Shown: positions 23,349 through 31,785 of the stretch, one piece after another
Position numbering within the stretch: the first letter of the stretch is position 1
Layout of the letters: every line of letters begins with the position of its first letter
Assembly (NCBI RefSeq): GCF_011752565.1
Contig: NZ_VWXK01000047.1
Coordinates: 1 to 37,465 of the forward strand
DNA length: 37,465 bases
Direction of reading: 5' to 3'
Source: Pantoea sp. Ap-967
GTDB lineage: Bacteria; Pseudomonadota; Gammaproteobacteria; Pseudomonadales; Pseudomonadaceae
Notes under the pieces: generated by a model
Told to the model about the DNA's origin: nothing
The model's input: only the letters and a program-made list of their open reading frames with translations
Database searches by the model: none
Made by a program: the position numbers and the translations under genes

Positions 23349-24080
23349 ATGACGACTACGCACAAACCCCTGGTGGTGATCACCGGCGCCAGCTCCGGCA
23401 TTGGCCTGGCAACCGCCCAGCGCCTGTCCGCCCGTGGCCACGCCCTGTTGCTGCTGTCTCGCCGCCTGGCGCCGATGCAGCAGCTGCAGTTGCCCAACTG
23501 CCTGGCGCTGGCCGTCGACATCACCGACCGCGCCGCCGTGCTGGCCGCCGTCACCGAGGCCGAGGTGCGCTTCGGCCCGGTGGATGCAATCATCAACAAC
23601 GCCGGGGTGATGCTGTTGGGCAGCATCGCCACGCAAGACCCGGCCGAGTGGGACCGCATGCTCGACGTCAATGTGCGCGGGCTGCTCAACGGCATCCACG
23701 CCGTGGCGGGCGGCATGGTTGCGCGCAAGCACGGCACCATCATCAATGTCAGCTCCGTGGCTGGGCGCAAGGCCTTCCCCAACCACGTCGCCTATGTGGG
23801 CACCAAGTTCGCGGTTACCGGGCTTTCCGAGAACCTGCGCGAGGAGCTGTCGCCCAGCAATGTGCGGGTGATCACCGTCGAGCCGGGCGCGGTGGACACC
23901 GAACTGCTCAGCCACACCACCGACGATGGCATCAAGGCCGGCTATGACGCCTGGAAGGCCGAGATGGGCGGGGTGCTCAGTGCCCAGAGCATTGCCGAAG
24001 TCATCGAGTTCGCCTACGGCCAGCCGCAGTCGGTGTGCGTGCGTGAAATCGTGGTGTGCGCCACGCGCCAGCAGCCCTGA
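23349..24080 (+). CDS. Short-chain dehydrogenase, YdfG-like
   Basis: A 243-residue classical SDR. The coenzyme motif is TGASSGIG (12-19), NNAG is at 83-86, and S136, Y149 and K153 form the catalytic set. The C-terminal segment VREIVVCATRQQP resembles the serine/3-hydroxy-acid dehydrogenase group (YdfG-like), usually NADP-dependent. AGGA lies 8 nt upstream of the ATG. It is divergent from the short LysR gene, a common pairing in which the LysR protein controls a single detoxifying SDR. Substrate unknown. Confidence 0.85.
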   Translation: MTTTHKPLVVITGASSGIGLATAQRLSARGHALLLLSRRLAPMQQLQLPNCLALAVDITDRAAVLAAVTEAEVRFGPVDAIINNAGVMLLGSIATQDPAEWDRMLDVNVRGLLNGIHAVAGGMVARKHGTIINVSSVAGRKAFPNHVAYVGTKFAVTGLSENLREELSPSNVRVITVEPGAVDTELLSHTTDDGIKAGYDAWKAEMGGVLSAQSIAEVIEFAYGQPQSVCVREIVVCATRQQP

Positions 24081-24090
24081 GCGCCAGGGC

Positions 24091-24106
24091 TCACCCTGAA
24101 GGGTGA
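24091..24106 (+). terminator. Possible weak terminator after SDR
   Basis: TCACCC-TGAA-GGGTGA hairpin starting 11 bases after the SDR stop, followed by TTCTC rather than a clean T run. The weak tail makes efficient termination doubtful. Confidence 0.4.
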
Positions 24107-24190
24107 TTCTCGTGGGTGGCTGTTAACGCTGATACTCGGCAGCGGCATCCACCCACGAACGACCGAGCTGACGGTCGCCTGGAGCACAAC

Positions 24191-25681
24191 GTGTACGACC
24201 TCGCTTACTGGCAGCAACAAGCTGCCAGGCAGACCTTTCTGAACAACGCACTGATCGGCGGCCAATTCGTTGCCGCTGCCAGCGGTGCAACGTTCGACTC
24301 GATCAACCCGGCCACCAACCGTTTGCTGGCCCAGGTGGCGGCTTGTGCCGACGCCGATGTCGACCGCGCGGTGCGCAGTGCGCGCCAGGCCTTCGAGCAT
24401 GGCCCCTGGGCACGCATGGCCCCTGCCGAGCGCAAGCGTGTGCTGCTGCGCCTGGCCGAGCTGATCATGGCCCACCGTGAAGAACTGGCCTTGCTCGATT
24501 CGCTGAACATGGGCAAGCCGGTGATGGACGCCTACAGCATCGATGTACCTGGCTCGGCCCAGGTGTTCGCCTGGTATGGCGAAGCCCTCGACAAACGCTA
24601 CGACCAGGTTGCGCCGACGGCGTCCAACGCGGTGGCCACCATCACCCGCGAAGCGCTGGGCGTGGTGGCGGCGGTGGTGCCGTGGAACTTCCCCTTGGAC
24701 ATGGCGGCCTGGAAGCTCGCCCCGGCGCTGGCGGCGGGTAACAGTGTGGTGCTCAAGCCGGCAGAGCAGTCGCCGTTTTCGGCCTTGCGCCTGGCGCAAC
24801 TGGCGCTGGAGGCGGGCCTGCCGGAGGGCGTGCTCAACGTGGTGCCGGGCCTTGGCGAACAGGCTGGCCGCGCGCTGGGGCTGCATGGGGATGTCGACTG
24901 CCTGGTGTTTACCGGCTCCACCCAGGTGGGCAAGTACTTCATGCAGTACTCGGCGCAGTCCAACCTCAAGCAGGTGTGGCTGGAGTGCGGGGGTAAAAGC
25001 CCGAACCTGGTGTTCGATGACTGCCAGGACCTGGACCTGGCGGCCGAGAAGGCGGCCTTCGGCATTTTCTTCAACCAGGGCGAGGTGTGCTCGGCCAACT
25101 CGCGGCTATATGTGCAGCGTTCGATCCATGATGAATTTATCGAGCGCCTGCAGGCCAAGGCCCGCCACTGGCAACCGGGCAACCCACTGGACCCGGCCAG
25201 CCGGGCCGGGGCGATCGTCGACGGCGAACAGGCCGGGCGCATCCAGCGGGCCATCGGCCAGGCCCAGGAGCAGGGGGCGAAGCTGGTGTGTGGCGGGCAA
25301 CGGCTGAACCTGGGTGGCTCGGACAACTTTATCGAGCCGACCATTTTCGCCGGGGTTGGCCCGCAGATGGACTTGGCCCGGGAAGAGGTGTTCGGGCCGG
25401 TGCTGGCCGTGAGCGCTTTTGACAGCGAGGAGCAGGCCATCGCCCTGGCCAATGACAGCGTGTATGGCCTGGCGGCTTCGGTGTGGAGCGACGACCTCAA
25501 CCGTGCCCATCGCGTGGCCAAGCGCCTGAAGGCGGGGACCGTGTCGGTGAACACGGTCGATGCGCTGGATGTGACCGTGCCGTTTGGCGGGGGCGGGCAG
25601 TCGGGCTTTGGGCGGGACCTTTCGTTGCATTCGTTCGACAAGTACACGCAGTTGAAAACGACCTGGATTCAATTGCGCTGA
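24191..25681 (+). CDS. Aldehyde dehydrogenase, PuuC/KauB-like
   Basis: A 496-residue NAD(P)-dependent aldehyde dehydrogenase. Catalytic residues are N166 (VPWNF), E265 (WLECGGKSP) and C300 (NQGEVC). It resembles the gamma-aminobutyraldehyde/gamma-glutamyl-aminobutyraldehyde dehydrogenases KauB and PuuC over its whole length, including the SLHSFDKYTQLKTTWIQL end. It probably oxidises an amino- or hydroxy-aldehyde to the acid. I chose the GTG at 24191 because GGAG lies 6 nt upstream and family similarity begins there. The upstream ATG at 24116 adds 25 unrelated residues. It stands alone between the SDR and a REP pair, with no polyamine gene beside it, so the physiological aldehyde is open. Confidence 0.87.
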   Translation: MYDLAYWQQQAARQTFLNNALIGGQFVAAASGATFDSINPATNRLLAQVAACADADVDRAVRSARQAFEHGPWARMAPAERKRVLLRLAELIMAHREELALLDSLNMGKPVMDAYSIDVPGSAQVFAWYGEALDKRYDQVAPTASNAVATITREALGVVAAVVPWNFPLDMAAWKLAPALAAGNSVVLKPAEQSPFSALRLAQLALEAGLPEGVLNVVPGLGEQAGRALGLHGDVDCLVFTGSTQVGKYFMQYSAQSNLKQVWLECGGKSPNLVFDDCQDLDLAAEKAAFGIFFNQGEVCSANSRLYVQRSIHDEFIERLQAKARHWQPGNPLDPASRAGAIVDGEQAGRIQRAIGQAQEQGAKLVCGGQRLNLGGSDNFIEPTIFAGVGPQMDLAREEVFGPVLAVSAFDSEEQAIALANDSVYGLAASVWSDDLNRAHRVAKRLKAGTVSVNTVDALDVTVPFGGGGQSGFGRDLSLHSFDKYTQLKTTWIQLR

Positions 25682-25700
25682 CTGCGCGGCACCCCCTCCC

Positions 25701-25807
25701 CCGGTAGGAGCGAGCGCAGCTCGCGATGCGATCTGGCAAACGCCGCATGCCTCAAGGGTTGTATTCGCCTGGGGAATCGCATCGCGAGCTGCGCTCGCTC
25801 CTACCGG
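25701..25807. repeat. REP pair, type B inverted
   Basis: CCGGTAGGAGCGAGCGCAGC and its inverted copy flank a spacer. Internal GCGATGCGATCTG is shared with the pairs at 10483 and 28249. The 315-bp gap 25682-25996 otherwise holds a small dyad (CGAGGC/GCCTCG, 25937-25953) and a lone TTGACA (25894-25899) upstream of the DUF2790 gene. I see no gene in it. Confidence 0.9.
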
Positions 25808-25996
25808 GGTGGTGGGGGTGAACCTGGGGTGGTTTGTATCGGTGTGTATCGAGAGGGGGGGCAGATACCTGGGGGTTCAAAGCGGTGGGGTTGTTGACAC
25901 GGACCAGGTACGTTCCGGGCGTTAAATGGGCTCCATCGAGGCACAGCGCCTCGCAGTCACTGAACCAGAACCCATTAGAAGCCCGGAGCATCCACC

Positions 25997-26260
25997 ATGA
26001 ACACCAAAGCCATCTATGCCGCCTGCCTGTTCGCCGCCCTCAACGTCTGCACCCTGGCCGCCCGTGCCGAAGCCGCCGACAACGTGCGCGACTACACCTA
26101 CGGCACCCAGCTGGACATCAAGAAAGTGCTGGCCACCAGCCAGGACGCAACGCCCAGCTGCGGTGTGGTCAATGCCCGCCTGACCTACCTTGACTCCCAC
26201 GACCAGACCCAGGTGCTCAACTACCGCACCCTGGGCGACCACTGCATCGGCCAGAACTGA
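25997..26260 (+). CDS. DUF2790 small secreted protein
   Basis: An 87-residue protein with a signal peptide (about 1-26, ending ARAEA) and a mature part with two cysteines (C55, C83) that can form a disulphide. The YTYGTQLDIKKVL start, LTYLDSHD centre and YRTLGDHC end fit the Pseudomonas DUF2790 family. It is probably periplasmic. Family members are small and of unknown role, often near metal- or stress-related regulators. GGAG lies 10 nt before the ATG. The gene converges on the FixJ-like regulator; direct functional linkage is not shown. Confidence 0.8.
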   Translation: MNTKAIYAACLFAALNVCTLAARAEAADNVRDYTYGTQLDIKKVLATSQDATPSCGVVNARLTYLDSHDQTQVLNYRTLGDHCIGQN

Positions 26261-26320
26261 GCCAGTTGCCCGCCACCACTCAGGAGCACCGCCATGAACT
26301 GGTAATGCATGAACACCCCG

Positions 26321-26357
26321 GGCGCAGGGCTCACGGTTCGACCGTGGGGGCCTGCGC
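26321..26357. other. Long hairpin over response-regulator stop codon
   Basis: Outer arms GGCGCAGG/CCTGCGCC and inner arms CACGGT/ACCGTG around TCG form a 37-nt hairpin. It straddles the stop codon of the FixJ-like gene and the convergent end after DUF2790. No T run follows on either strand, so it may act as a processing or stability structure rather than a simple terminator. Confidence 0.5.
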
Positions 26358-26978
26358 CAATTGCGTTGCCATGCGCACCAGTTCGGCCACCGAGCGCGCC
26401 TTCATCTTGCGCGTGACCTTGCCACGGTGGGCCTTGACGGTGATTTCACTGATGTCCAGGTCCAGCGCGATCACTTTGTTCATGCAGCCGTCGACCACCC
26501 GCTGCATGATTTCCCGCTCTCGTGGGGTGAGCGAGACGTAGCGTGCGCGCAGGTCACTGAGCTGGCCTTCGCGTTCCAGGGCGCAGCGGCTTTTCTCCAG
26601 CGCAGCGCTGATGGCGTCGAGCAGCACGCCGTCGTCGAACGGCTTGGTCAGAAACTCCACAGCCCCGGCCTTCATCGCCCGTACCGTGCTGGGAATGTCG
26701 CCGTAGCCGGTGATGACGATGATCGGCATGTGCGGCCGGCTGGCGGCGAGGGCGGCTTGCAGGTCAAGGCCGTTGAGGTCGGGCAGGTTGATGTCCAGCA
26801 CCAGGCAGCTGGGTAGCGGTTCGCGCGGCTGGGCCAGGAATGCCTGGGCGCAGTCGAACAGCCGCGGTTGCCAGTGGGCGAAGCGAATCAGCAATTCCAG
26901 CGACTCGCGCACGGAAATGTCGTCGTCCACCACGTACACCACGGCGCCGGCAGAGGGGGAGGGGGTGTGGGCGTTCAT
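26331..26978 (-). CDS. FixJ/NarL-type response regulator
   Basis: A 215-residue two-component regulator. The receiver (about 12-130) has the acidic pair D18-D19, phospho-acceptor D62 (LVLDINLP) and K112 (LTKPF). The C-terminal LuxR/NarL helix-turn-helix (about 148-208) begins LTPREREIMQ. The FixJ-type linker suits dimerisation on phosphorylation. GAGGAG lies 9 nt before the ATG. It follows the sensor kinase gene by 12 bp, so the two form one operon and a cognate pair. Target genes are unknown; the convergent DUF2790 gene is one candidate. Confidence 0.88.
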   Translation of the reverse strand: MNAHTPSPSAGAVVYVVDDDISVRESLELLIRFAHWQPRLFDCAQAFLAQPREPLPSCLVLDINLPDLNGLDLQAALAASRPHMPIIVITGYGDIPSTVRAMKAGAVEFLTKPFDDGVLLDAISAALEKSRCALEREGQLSDLRARYVSLTPREREIMQRVVDGCMNKVIALDLDISEITVKAHRGKVTRKMKARSVAELVRMATQLAQAPTVEP

Positions 26979-26990
26979 GGGGTGGGCTCC

Positions 26991-28097
26991 TCACTCCCAG
27001 AGCAGGTCGGGCAGCGGAATGCAGAAATGGAACGTCGCCCCGGGGCCATCGTTGAGCGTGGCCCAGAGCTCGCCTTGGTGATGCTCGATGATCGAGCGGC
27101 TGATGGAAAGGCCCATGCCCATCCCGTTGGGCTTGGTGGTGTAGAAGGCATCGAACAGGCGGCCAATTGCCTCGGCATCGAACCCCGCGCCACTGTCGCG
27201 CACGGCAAGCTGAACGCACTGGCGTGGCTCCAGCGTGGTGCTGATGCGCAGTTGCCGCAGCGCGCCGGGCACCTCGCGCATGGCCTCTACGGCATTGAGG
27301 ATCAGGTTGAGGATCACCTGCTGAAGTTGCACGCGGTCGCCTTTGATTGCAGGCAGGTCCTTGGCGAATTGCACTTGCAGCACCACGCCGTTGCGCCGCA
27401 GTTCACCCAGCAGCAGGGTAACCACCTCGTGCGCCGCCTCGTTCACATCCACCGCCTCGGCCATTACGCTGTGCCGGGCGAACAGGGCGTGCAGGCGCTT
27501 GATGACATCGGCGGCGCGGTTGCCGTCGCGCAGGGTGCGCCGGGCGGTTTCCATGGCGCCCTCGACGTTGGGCGGGTCGGCTGCGAGCATGCGCAGGCAG
27601 GTGCCGGCATTGGTGACGATACCGGCCAGCGGCTGATTGACTTCGTGGGCGATGGACGCGGTGAGCGCGCCCAGGCTTGCCACCCGTGCCAGGTGGGCCA
27701 TTTCCGAGCGGACTCTGTCCAGCGCTTCTTCGGCCTGCTTGCGCCCTTCGATGTCGGTGTTTTCCCCATACCAGCCCACCACCGTGCCGTGCTCATCGTG
27801 CTGCGGCACGGCGCGGATCAGGAACCAGCGGTACACGCCATCCTGGCGGCGCAGGCGGGCTTCGTATTCGCCGGCGGTGCCTTCCTGCATCAAGGCCACC
27901 CAGTAGTGCAGCAGGCCCTCGGCATCTTCCGGGTGCAGCGAGGCCGTCCAGCCGTGGCCGCTGGCCTGTTGTTGAGTCATGCCGGTGTAGTCGCACCAGC
28001 GCTGGTTGATGAAGTTGACCTCGCCATTGGCGCCGGCGCTCCAGATGAAACCGGGCACGGCATTGACCAGGTGGCTGAGGTCAGGCGGGTTGGGCAT
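26991..28097 (-). CDS. PAS sensor histidine kinase, FixL-like
   Basis: A 368-residue kinase without membrane segments. A PAS domain (about 8-120, PGFIWSAGANGEVNFIN start) is followed by HisKA with H151 (SIAHEVNQPL) and an HATPase with NLILNAVEAM and DSGAGF boxes. HEVNQPL is the form seen in FixL/DctB-like kinases. It partners the FixJ-type regulator downstream. Whether the PAS domain binds heme cannot be decided by reading: no clear FixL heme-histidine context was evident to me. Known relatives sense oxygen, redox state or small ligands in the cytoplasm. Confidence 0.87.
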   Translation of the reverse strand: MPNPPDLSHLVNAVPGFIWSAGANGEVNFINQRWCDYTGMTQQQASGHGWTASLHPEDAEGLLHYWVALMQEGTAGEYEARLRRQDGVYRWFLIRAVPQHDEHGTVVGWYGENTDIEGRKQAEEALDRVRSEMAHLARVASLGALTASIAHEVNQPLAGIVTNAGTCLRMLAADPPNVEGAMETARRTLRDGNRAADVIKRLHALFARHSVMAEAVDVNEAAHEVVTLLLGELRRNGVVLQVQFAKDLPAIKGDRVQLQQVILNLILNAVEAMREVPGALRQLRISTTLEPRQCVQLAVRDSGAGFDAEAIGRLFDAFYTTKPNGMGMGLSISRSIIEHHQGELWATLNDGPGATFHFCIPLPDLLWE

Positions 28098-28248
28098 GGG
28101 GGTTCTCTGTGTGTGGCCAGGTGTGCTGGGCCGCCAGCGTGGTTTTTGCCCGGAGTCTGCCTGAAAACCGCGGGGGGTGGGAGGCGGGGCAGGCCAGGTT
28201 GTGAAATACGCCGCATCGTGGGCTAGCGCGTGCGCAGTTCAAACCCTT

Positions 28249-28350
28249 GTAGGAGCGAGCAAAGCTCGCGAATGCGATCTGGCAGGTGCAATCTACCTCA
28301 CGCACTCAGCCCGCTGTGAGCCCGCATCGCGAGCTGCGCTCGCTCCTACC
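28249..28350. repeat. REP pair, type B inverted
   Basis: GTAGGAGCGAGCAAAGCTCGC faces GCGAGCTGCGCTCGCTCCTAC, with the shared GCGATCTGGCA segment inside. It lies between the two two-component operons, upstream of one and downstream of the other, so it insulates them. Confidence 0.9.
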
Positions 28351-28380
28351 GGGGCCTGTGGCAGTGCACCTTCAGGTGCG

Positions 28381-29718
28381 TTAGCCGATCAACTGGGCCT
28401 TCACCTGTTCGGCCACCGGCAGCGGCAGGCTCAGCTGGGCACACAGCCCGCCGCCTTCGCGGTTGTACAGCTGCAGCGAACCCTGCAGCGACAGCGCCAA
28501 TTGCTGGGAAATCGCCAGGCCCAGCCCGGTGCCGCCAGTGTCGCGGTTACGCGAGCTTTCCAGGCGATAGAACGGCTTGAGCACTTCGCCCAGCAGCGCT
28601 TCGGGAATGCCGGGGCCGCGATCCAGAATGCAAATGCTCAGGCTGCCGGCCGTGGGCCGGCCCACGGCGATCTCGACGTCACTGGCGTATTTGAGGGCAT
28701 TGTCCACCAGGTTCACCATTAACCGGCGCAAGGCGTGAGGGCGGGAGTCGAGCACGGCGTCGCGGGGCATGTCGAGGCTGACGTGCTTGCCGGTGTCTTC
28801 GTAGTCGAACACCAGGCTTTGCAGAAACGCCCGCACGTCGATGCGCCGGCTGGCTTCGGTGGTGCTGTCCATGCTGCGGGCGTAGGCCACGCCTTCCTGC
28901 ACCAGGTGTTGCATCTGGCTCAGGTCGTTCCATAGCTTGTCTTTTTCCACGGAGTCTTCCATCAGCTCGGCGCGCAATTTCATCCGCGTGATGGGCGTTT
29001 GCAGGTCGTGGGAGATGGCGGCCAGCAGTTGCATGCGCTCTTTCACATGGGCAGCGATGCGTGTTTGCAGGGTATTGAAGGCGACTGCGGCGTAGGCCAC
29101 TTCAACCGGGCCTGACTCATCCAGGCGCGCGCCGCCGCCGTTGGGGTCCAGGGTGTCGACTGCCTGGGACAGCCGGGTCAACGGGCGGATCGCCGTGCGT
29201 ACCGCCAGCCAGGTACAGGCCAGCAACAGCAGCAACTGGCCGACCAGTACCAAGGGCAGCCAGGGCGACAGCGGCGAGACGGAGGGGCGCACATCGATGG
29301 TCAGCGGGCTGCCATCGTGCAGGCGCAGGTGGGCCTGGTAATGCGGGCGGGTATCGGCCAATTGGGTGTAGTGCAGGGTGTAGGTGCGGCCCAGGGTGGC
29401 TTGCATGGAGCGCACGAACGCGGGCGGCGAGGCCAGGTCCAGGGGCGTGCCGGGCTGGCCTTCGTCGAGCTGGTAGCGGTAGTTGGGGTGTACGAAACGC
29501 GGCAGCCAGGCGTTGCGTTCGCTGGCTGGCAGGCGTTCGAGTACCGCCAGGGTGGTGGTCAGGTCTTGCTCCAGGTTACCTAGCATCAGGGTCTTGGCGC
29601 TTTCGTAGCGCTCATAGAACTGCAAGCCGAATGACAGGCCGTGGGCGATGACCAGGCTGAGCAGGAAAATCAGCGACAGCTGCGAGGCCAGGGTGCGGGG
29701 CCAGCGCGGGGCCTTCAT
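28381..29718 (-). CDS. EnvZ-type membrane sensor histidine kinase
   Basis: A 445-residue inner-membrane kinase. TM1 lies at about residues 13-33 and TM2 at about 153-173, framing a periplasmic sensor of roughly 120 residues. Then come HAMP (about 174-228), HisKA with H237 (ISHDLQTPITRMKLR) and an HATPase with NLVDNALKYA, DRGPGIP and GTGLGLAI. This is the EnvZ/OmpR layout. It overlaps the response regulator by 4 bp (ATGA), so the pair is translationally coupled. The stimulus is unknown. No porin or transporter is directly adjacent, though a TorF-type porin lies 1.3 kb beyond the regulator. Confidence 0.88.
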   Translation of the reverse strand: MKAPRWPRTLASQLSLIFLLSLVIAHGLSFGLQFYERYESAKTLMLGNLEQDLTTTLAVLERLPASERNAWLPRFVHPNYRYQLDEGQPGTPLDLASPPAFVRSMQATLGRTYTLHYTQLADTRPHYQAHLRLHDGSPLTIDVRPSVSPLSPWLPLVLVGQLLLLLACTWLAVRTAIRPLTRLSQAVDTLDPNGGGARLDESGPVEVAYAAVAFNTLQTRIAAHVKERMQLLAAISHDLQTPITRMKLRAELMEDSVEKDKLWNDLSQMQHLVQEGVAYARSMDSTTEASRRIDVRAFLQSLVFDYEDTGKHVSLDMPRDAVLDSRPHALRRLMVNLVDNALKYASDVEIAVGRPTAGSLSICILDRGPGIPEALLGEVLKPFYRLESSRNRDTGGTGLGLAISQQLALSLQGSLQLYNREGGGLCAQLSLPLPVAEQVKAQLIG

Positions 29719-30455
29719 GCTGGCTCCCCGAGGATCTGCACGGCGAAGGAGAACACATAGCCTTCGCTGCGTACGGTCTTGACGTAGGCCGGGTCGCGGG
29801 CGTCGTCGCCCAGGCGTTGGCGCAGGCGGCTGACGAGCAGGTCGATGGAGCGGTCGAACAGGTCGGCATCGCGGCCTTGGGTCAGGTTGAGCAACTGGTC
29901 GCGGCTGAGCACGCGTTGGGGGTGGTCGACGAACACGCGCAGCAGGCGGTATTCGGCGCCGCTGAGGGCGACGATGGTGTCTTCGCGGTCGAGCAGGTGG
30001 CGCGCGGTGGTGTCCAGCCGCCAGTCGCCAAAGGCCAGTAGCCTGCCGGCTTCGCTGACCACGAGGTTGGGTGGCAGCATGCGTGTGCGGCGCAGCACGG
30101 CGTTGATCCGGGCGAGCAGTTCGCGGGCGGCGAAGGGTTTGACCAGGTAGTCGTCTGCGCCCATTTCCAGGCCGATGATGCGGTCGGTTTCATCATTGCG
30201 GGCGGTCAGCATCAGCACTGGGGTGGCTTTGTGCTTGCCGGCGCGCAGTTCCCGGCACAGTACCAAGCCGTCGTCGCCTGGCATCATGATGTCGAGGACG
30301 ATCAGGTCGACGCGGTTGGTTTCCAGGAAACTGCGCATTTGGCGGCCGTCGGCCATCAGTGAGGCGCGCAGGCCGTTCTTGCGCAGGTAGTTGCCTACCA
30401 GTTCCCTGATTTCACGGTCGTCGTCGACGATCAGGATGTGATCCATGTGGTCCAT
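29715..30455 (-). CDS. OmpR-type response regulator
   Basis: A 246-residue regulator. The receiver (about 5-122) has D11-D12, phospho-acceptor D55 (LIVLDIMMP) and K106 (YLVKPFAA). The C-terminal winged helix (about 140-238) includes LSGAEYRLLRVFV and SIDLLVSRLRQRLG. It is the first gene of the pair, with AAGGTAG upstream of ATG 30455. A second ATG three codons on is possible. It acts with the EnvZ-type kinase that overlaps its end. Confidence 0.9.
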   Translation of the reverse strand: MDHMDHILIVDDDREIRELVGNYLRKNGLRASLMADGRQMRSFLETNRVDLIVLDIMMPGDDGLVLCRELRAGKHKATPVLMLTARNDETDRIIGLEMGADDYLVKPFAARELLARINAVLRRTRMLPPNLVVSEAGRLLAFGDWRLDTTARHLLDREDTIVALSGAEYRLLRVFVDHPQRVLSRDQLLNLTQGRDADLFDRSIDLLVSRLRQRLGDDARDPAYVKTVRSEGYVFSFAVQILGEPA

Positions 30456-30601
30456 CTGCTCTACCTTGGTGCTTGTTCAGGGGCACACTGTGTAGCGGGG
30501 ATGGGCTTGGTTTGCCATTACATCAAGGTGTTGATCTTGCGGTTTGGGATTGGCGCACATAGCCAAAGCCAAAAGCTTGACGGCGTGGGTCTTGATTACT
30601 T

Positions 30602-30656
30602 CGAGTCATTCATTTGCGATGGTGACTATGCGTCACCATCGCAAATGAATGACTCG
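30602..30656. repeat. Perfect 25-bp inverted repeat, 55-nt hairpin
   Basis: Arms 30602-30626 and 30632-30656 are exact reverse complements (left arm begins CGAGTCATTCATTTGCG) around a 5-base loop, TATGC. No T run follows, so it is not an ordinary terminator. It lies in the 442-bp gene-free gap 30456-30897, which also holds a half REP. I see no convincing gene in that gap. Confidence 0.9.
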
Positions 30657-30744
30657 CGTGAATCAAAACCGGCGCGATCCAGGTTTCTGATCTTTTGCTT
30701 TTTGCTTTTGAAGGAAAGAGACATCATTCGTTTCGCCGGCCACC

Positions 30745-30784
30745 ACCGGCTTCGCCGGTGTTCGCGAGCTGCGCTCGCTCCTAC
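30745..30784. repeat. Single REP end, type B
   Basis: ACCGGC-TTC-GCCGGT hairpin followed by GAGCTGCGCTCGCTCCTAC. This is the same right half as in the hybrid pair at 205-291, here without a left partner. Confidence 0.8.
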
Positions 30785-30897
30785 AAATACGAAGTTCCTG
30801 CTACAGCAATGTGGACTGACAAAGGTTGTCCAATCCGGCCAAACCCCCTAAAAAGAACCATCAGAACAAGAATCCCTATCTCAGAGGTGTCATCACC

Positions 30898-31785
30898 ATG
30901 AGCCCCCGCACCACCACCGGCCATAAATCCTGGCTCTGGCCCGCCCTGTTCAGCCTGGTAGCCTTCGCCGCCAACTCCATCTTCTGCCGCCTGGCCCTGC
31001 GCGACGGAGCGATCGATGCCGAATTGTTCACCCTGCTGCGCCTGGCCAGCGGCGCTGCGTTTCTGCTGTTGCTGATACGCTTGCGCAAGCCAGGCCAACC
31101 CCTGGGCGGCAGTTGGAAGGGCGGGCTTGCCCTGTTTCTCTATGCCTACCTGTTTTCCGTGGCCTACCTGCAGTTGGGCGCAGGCGTAGGCGCGCTGGTG
31201 CTGTTCGGCGCCGTGCAAATCACCATGTTCGCGTTCGCCTGGCTCAGGGGCGAACACGTTAGCGCTCCCAGCTTGCTCGGCATGCTGATCGCCTTCGCTG
31301 GCCTGATCGTGTTGCTGTTGCCCGGCGCTGAAGCGCCGCCGCTGGTCAGCGCGCTGGTAATGGCAGCCTCCGGTGTCGCCTGGGGCGCATACTCGCTGCT
31401 GGGCAAAGGTGCGCCGAACCCACTGGCCGATACCGCTGGCAACTTCGTGCGCAGCCTGCCGCTGGTGCTGATGCTGGGCGTACCCATGGTGCTACTCGCC
31501 CATGTGCATGTCACCCCGGCAGGGCTGCTGTTTGCCCTGGCCTCAGGCATTCTGGCGTCCGGCGCGGGCTATGCCGTGTGGTATGGGGTGGTCAGGCAGG
31601 TCAGCGCCCAGCAGGCGGCCACCCTGCAGCTCAGTGTGCCAGTGATCGCCGCATTGGCTGGGGTGTTGCTGATTGGTGAGCCAATGTCGCTGCGCCTGCT
31701 GCTCGCCTCGCTGGTGGTGCTGGGCGGTGTAGCGCTGGCGCTACTGCCGGCAAAATCCGTCAAAAGAAGCTGCGCTGAGCCTTGA
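30898..31785 (+). CDS. EamA/DMT-family transporter
   Basis: A 295-residue inner-membrane protein with 10 hydrophobic segments in two similar halves, the EamA drug/metabolite transporter layout. The second half contains the typical AATLQLSVPVIAALAGVLLIGEP motif. These proteins usually export amino acids or other small metabolites. I chose ATG 30898, with AGAGGT 10 nt upstream. An earlier TTG at 30826 adds 24 residues unlike a membrane protein start. Its 3' end overlaps that of the convergent porin gene by 26 bp. Substrate unknown. Confidence 0.83.
   Translation: MSPRTTTGHKSWLWPALFSLVAFAANSIFCRLALRDGAIDAELFTLLRLASGAAFLLLLIRLRKPGQPLGGSWKGGLALFLYAYLFSVAYLQLGAGVGALVLFGAVQITMFAFAWLRGEHVSAPSLLGMLIAFAGLIVLLLPGAEAPPLVSALVMAASGVAWGAYSLLGKGAPNPLADTAGNFVRSLPLVLMLGVPMVLLAHVHVTPAGLLFALASGILASGAGYAVWYGVVRQVSAQQAATLQLSVPVIAALAGVLLIGEPMSLRLLLASLVVLGGVALALLPAKSVKRSCAEP

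Noticed and set aside
26868..28226. A 452-codon plus-strand frame opposite the FixL-like kinase
   Set aside because: The minus strand encodes clear PAS, HisKA and HATPase motifs, while the plus frame has no recognisable domain.
30438..30851. 137-codon plus-strand frame in the gap before the EamA gene
   Set aside because: It runs through the perfect hairpin and a REP half. Its content is explained by those repeats and it has no family resemblance.
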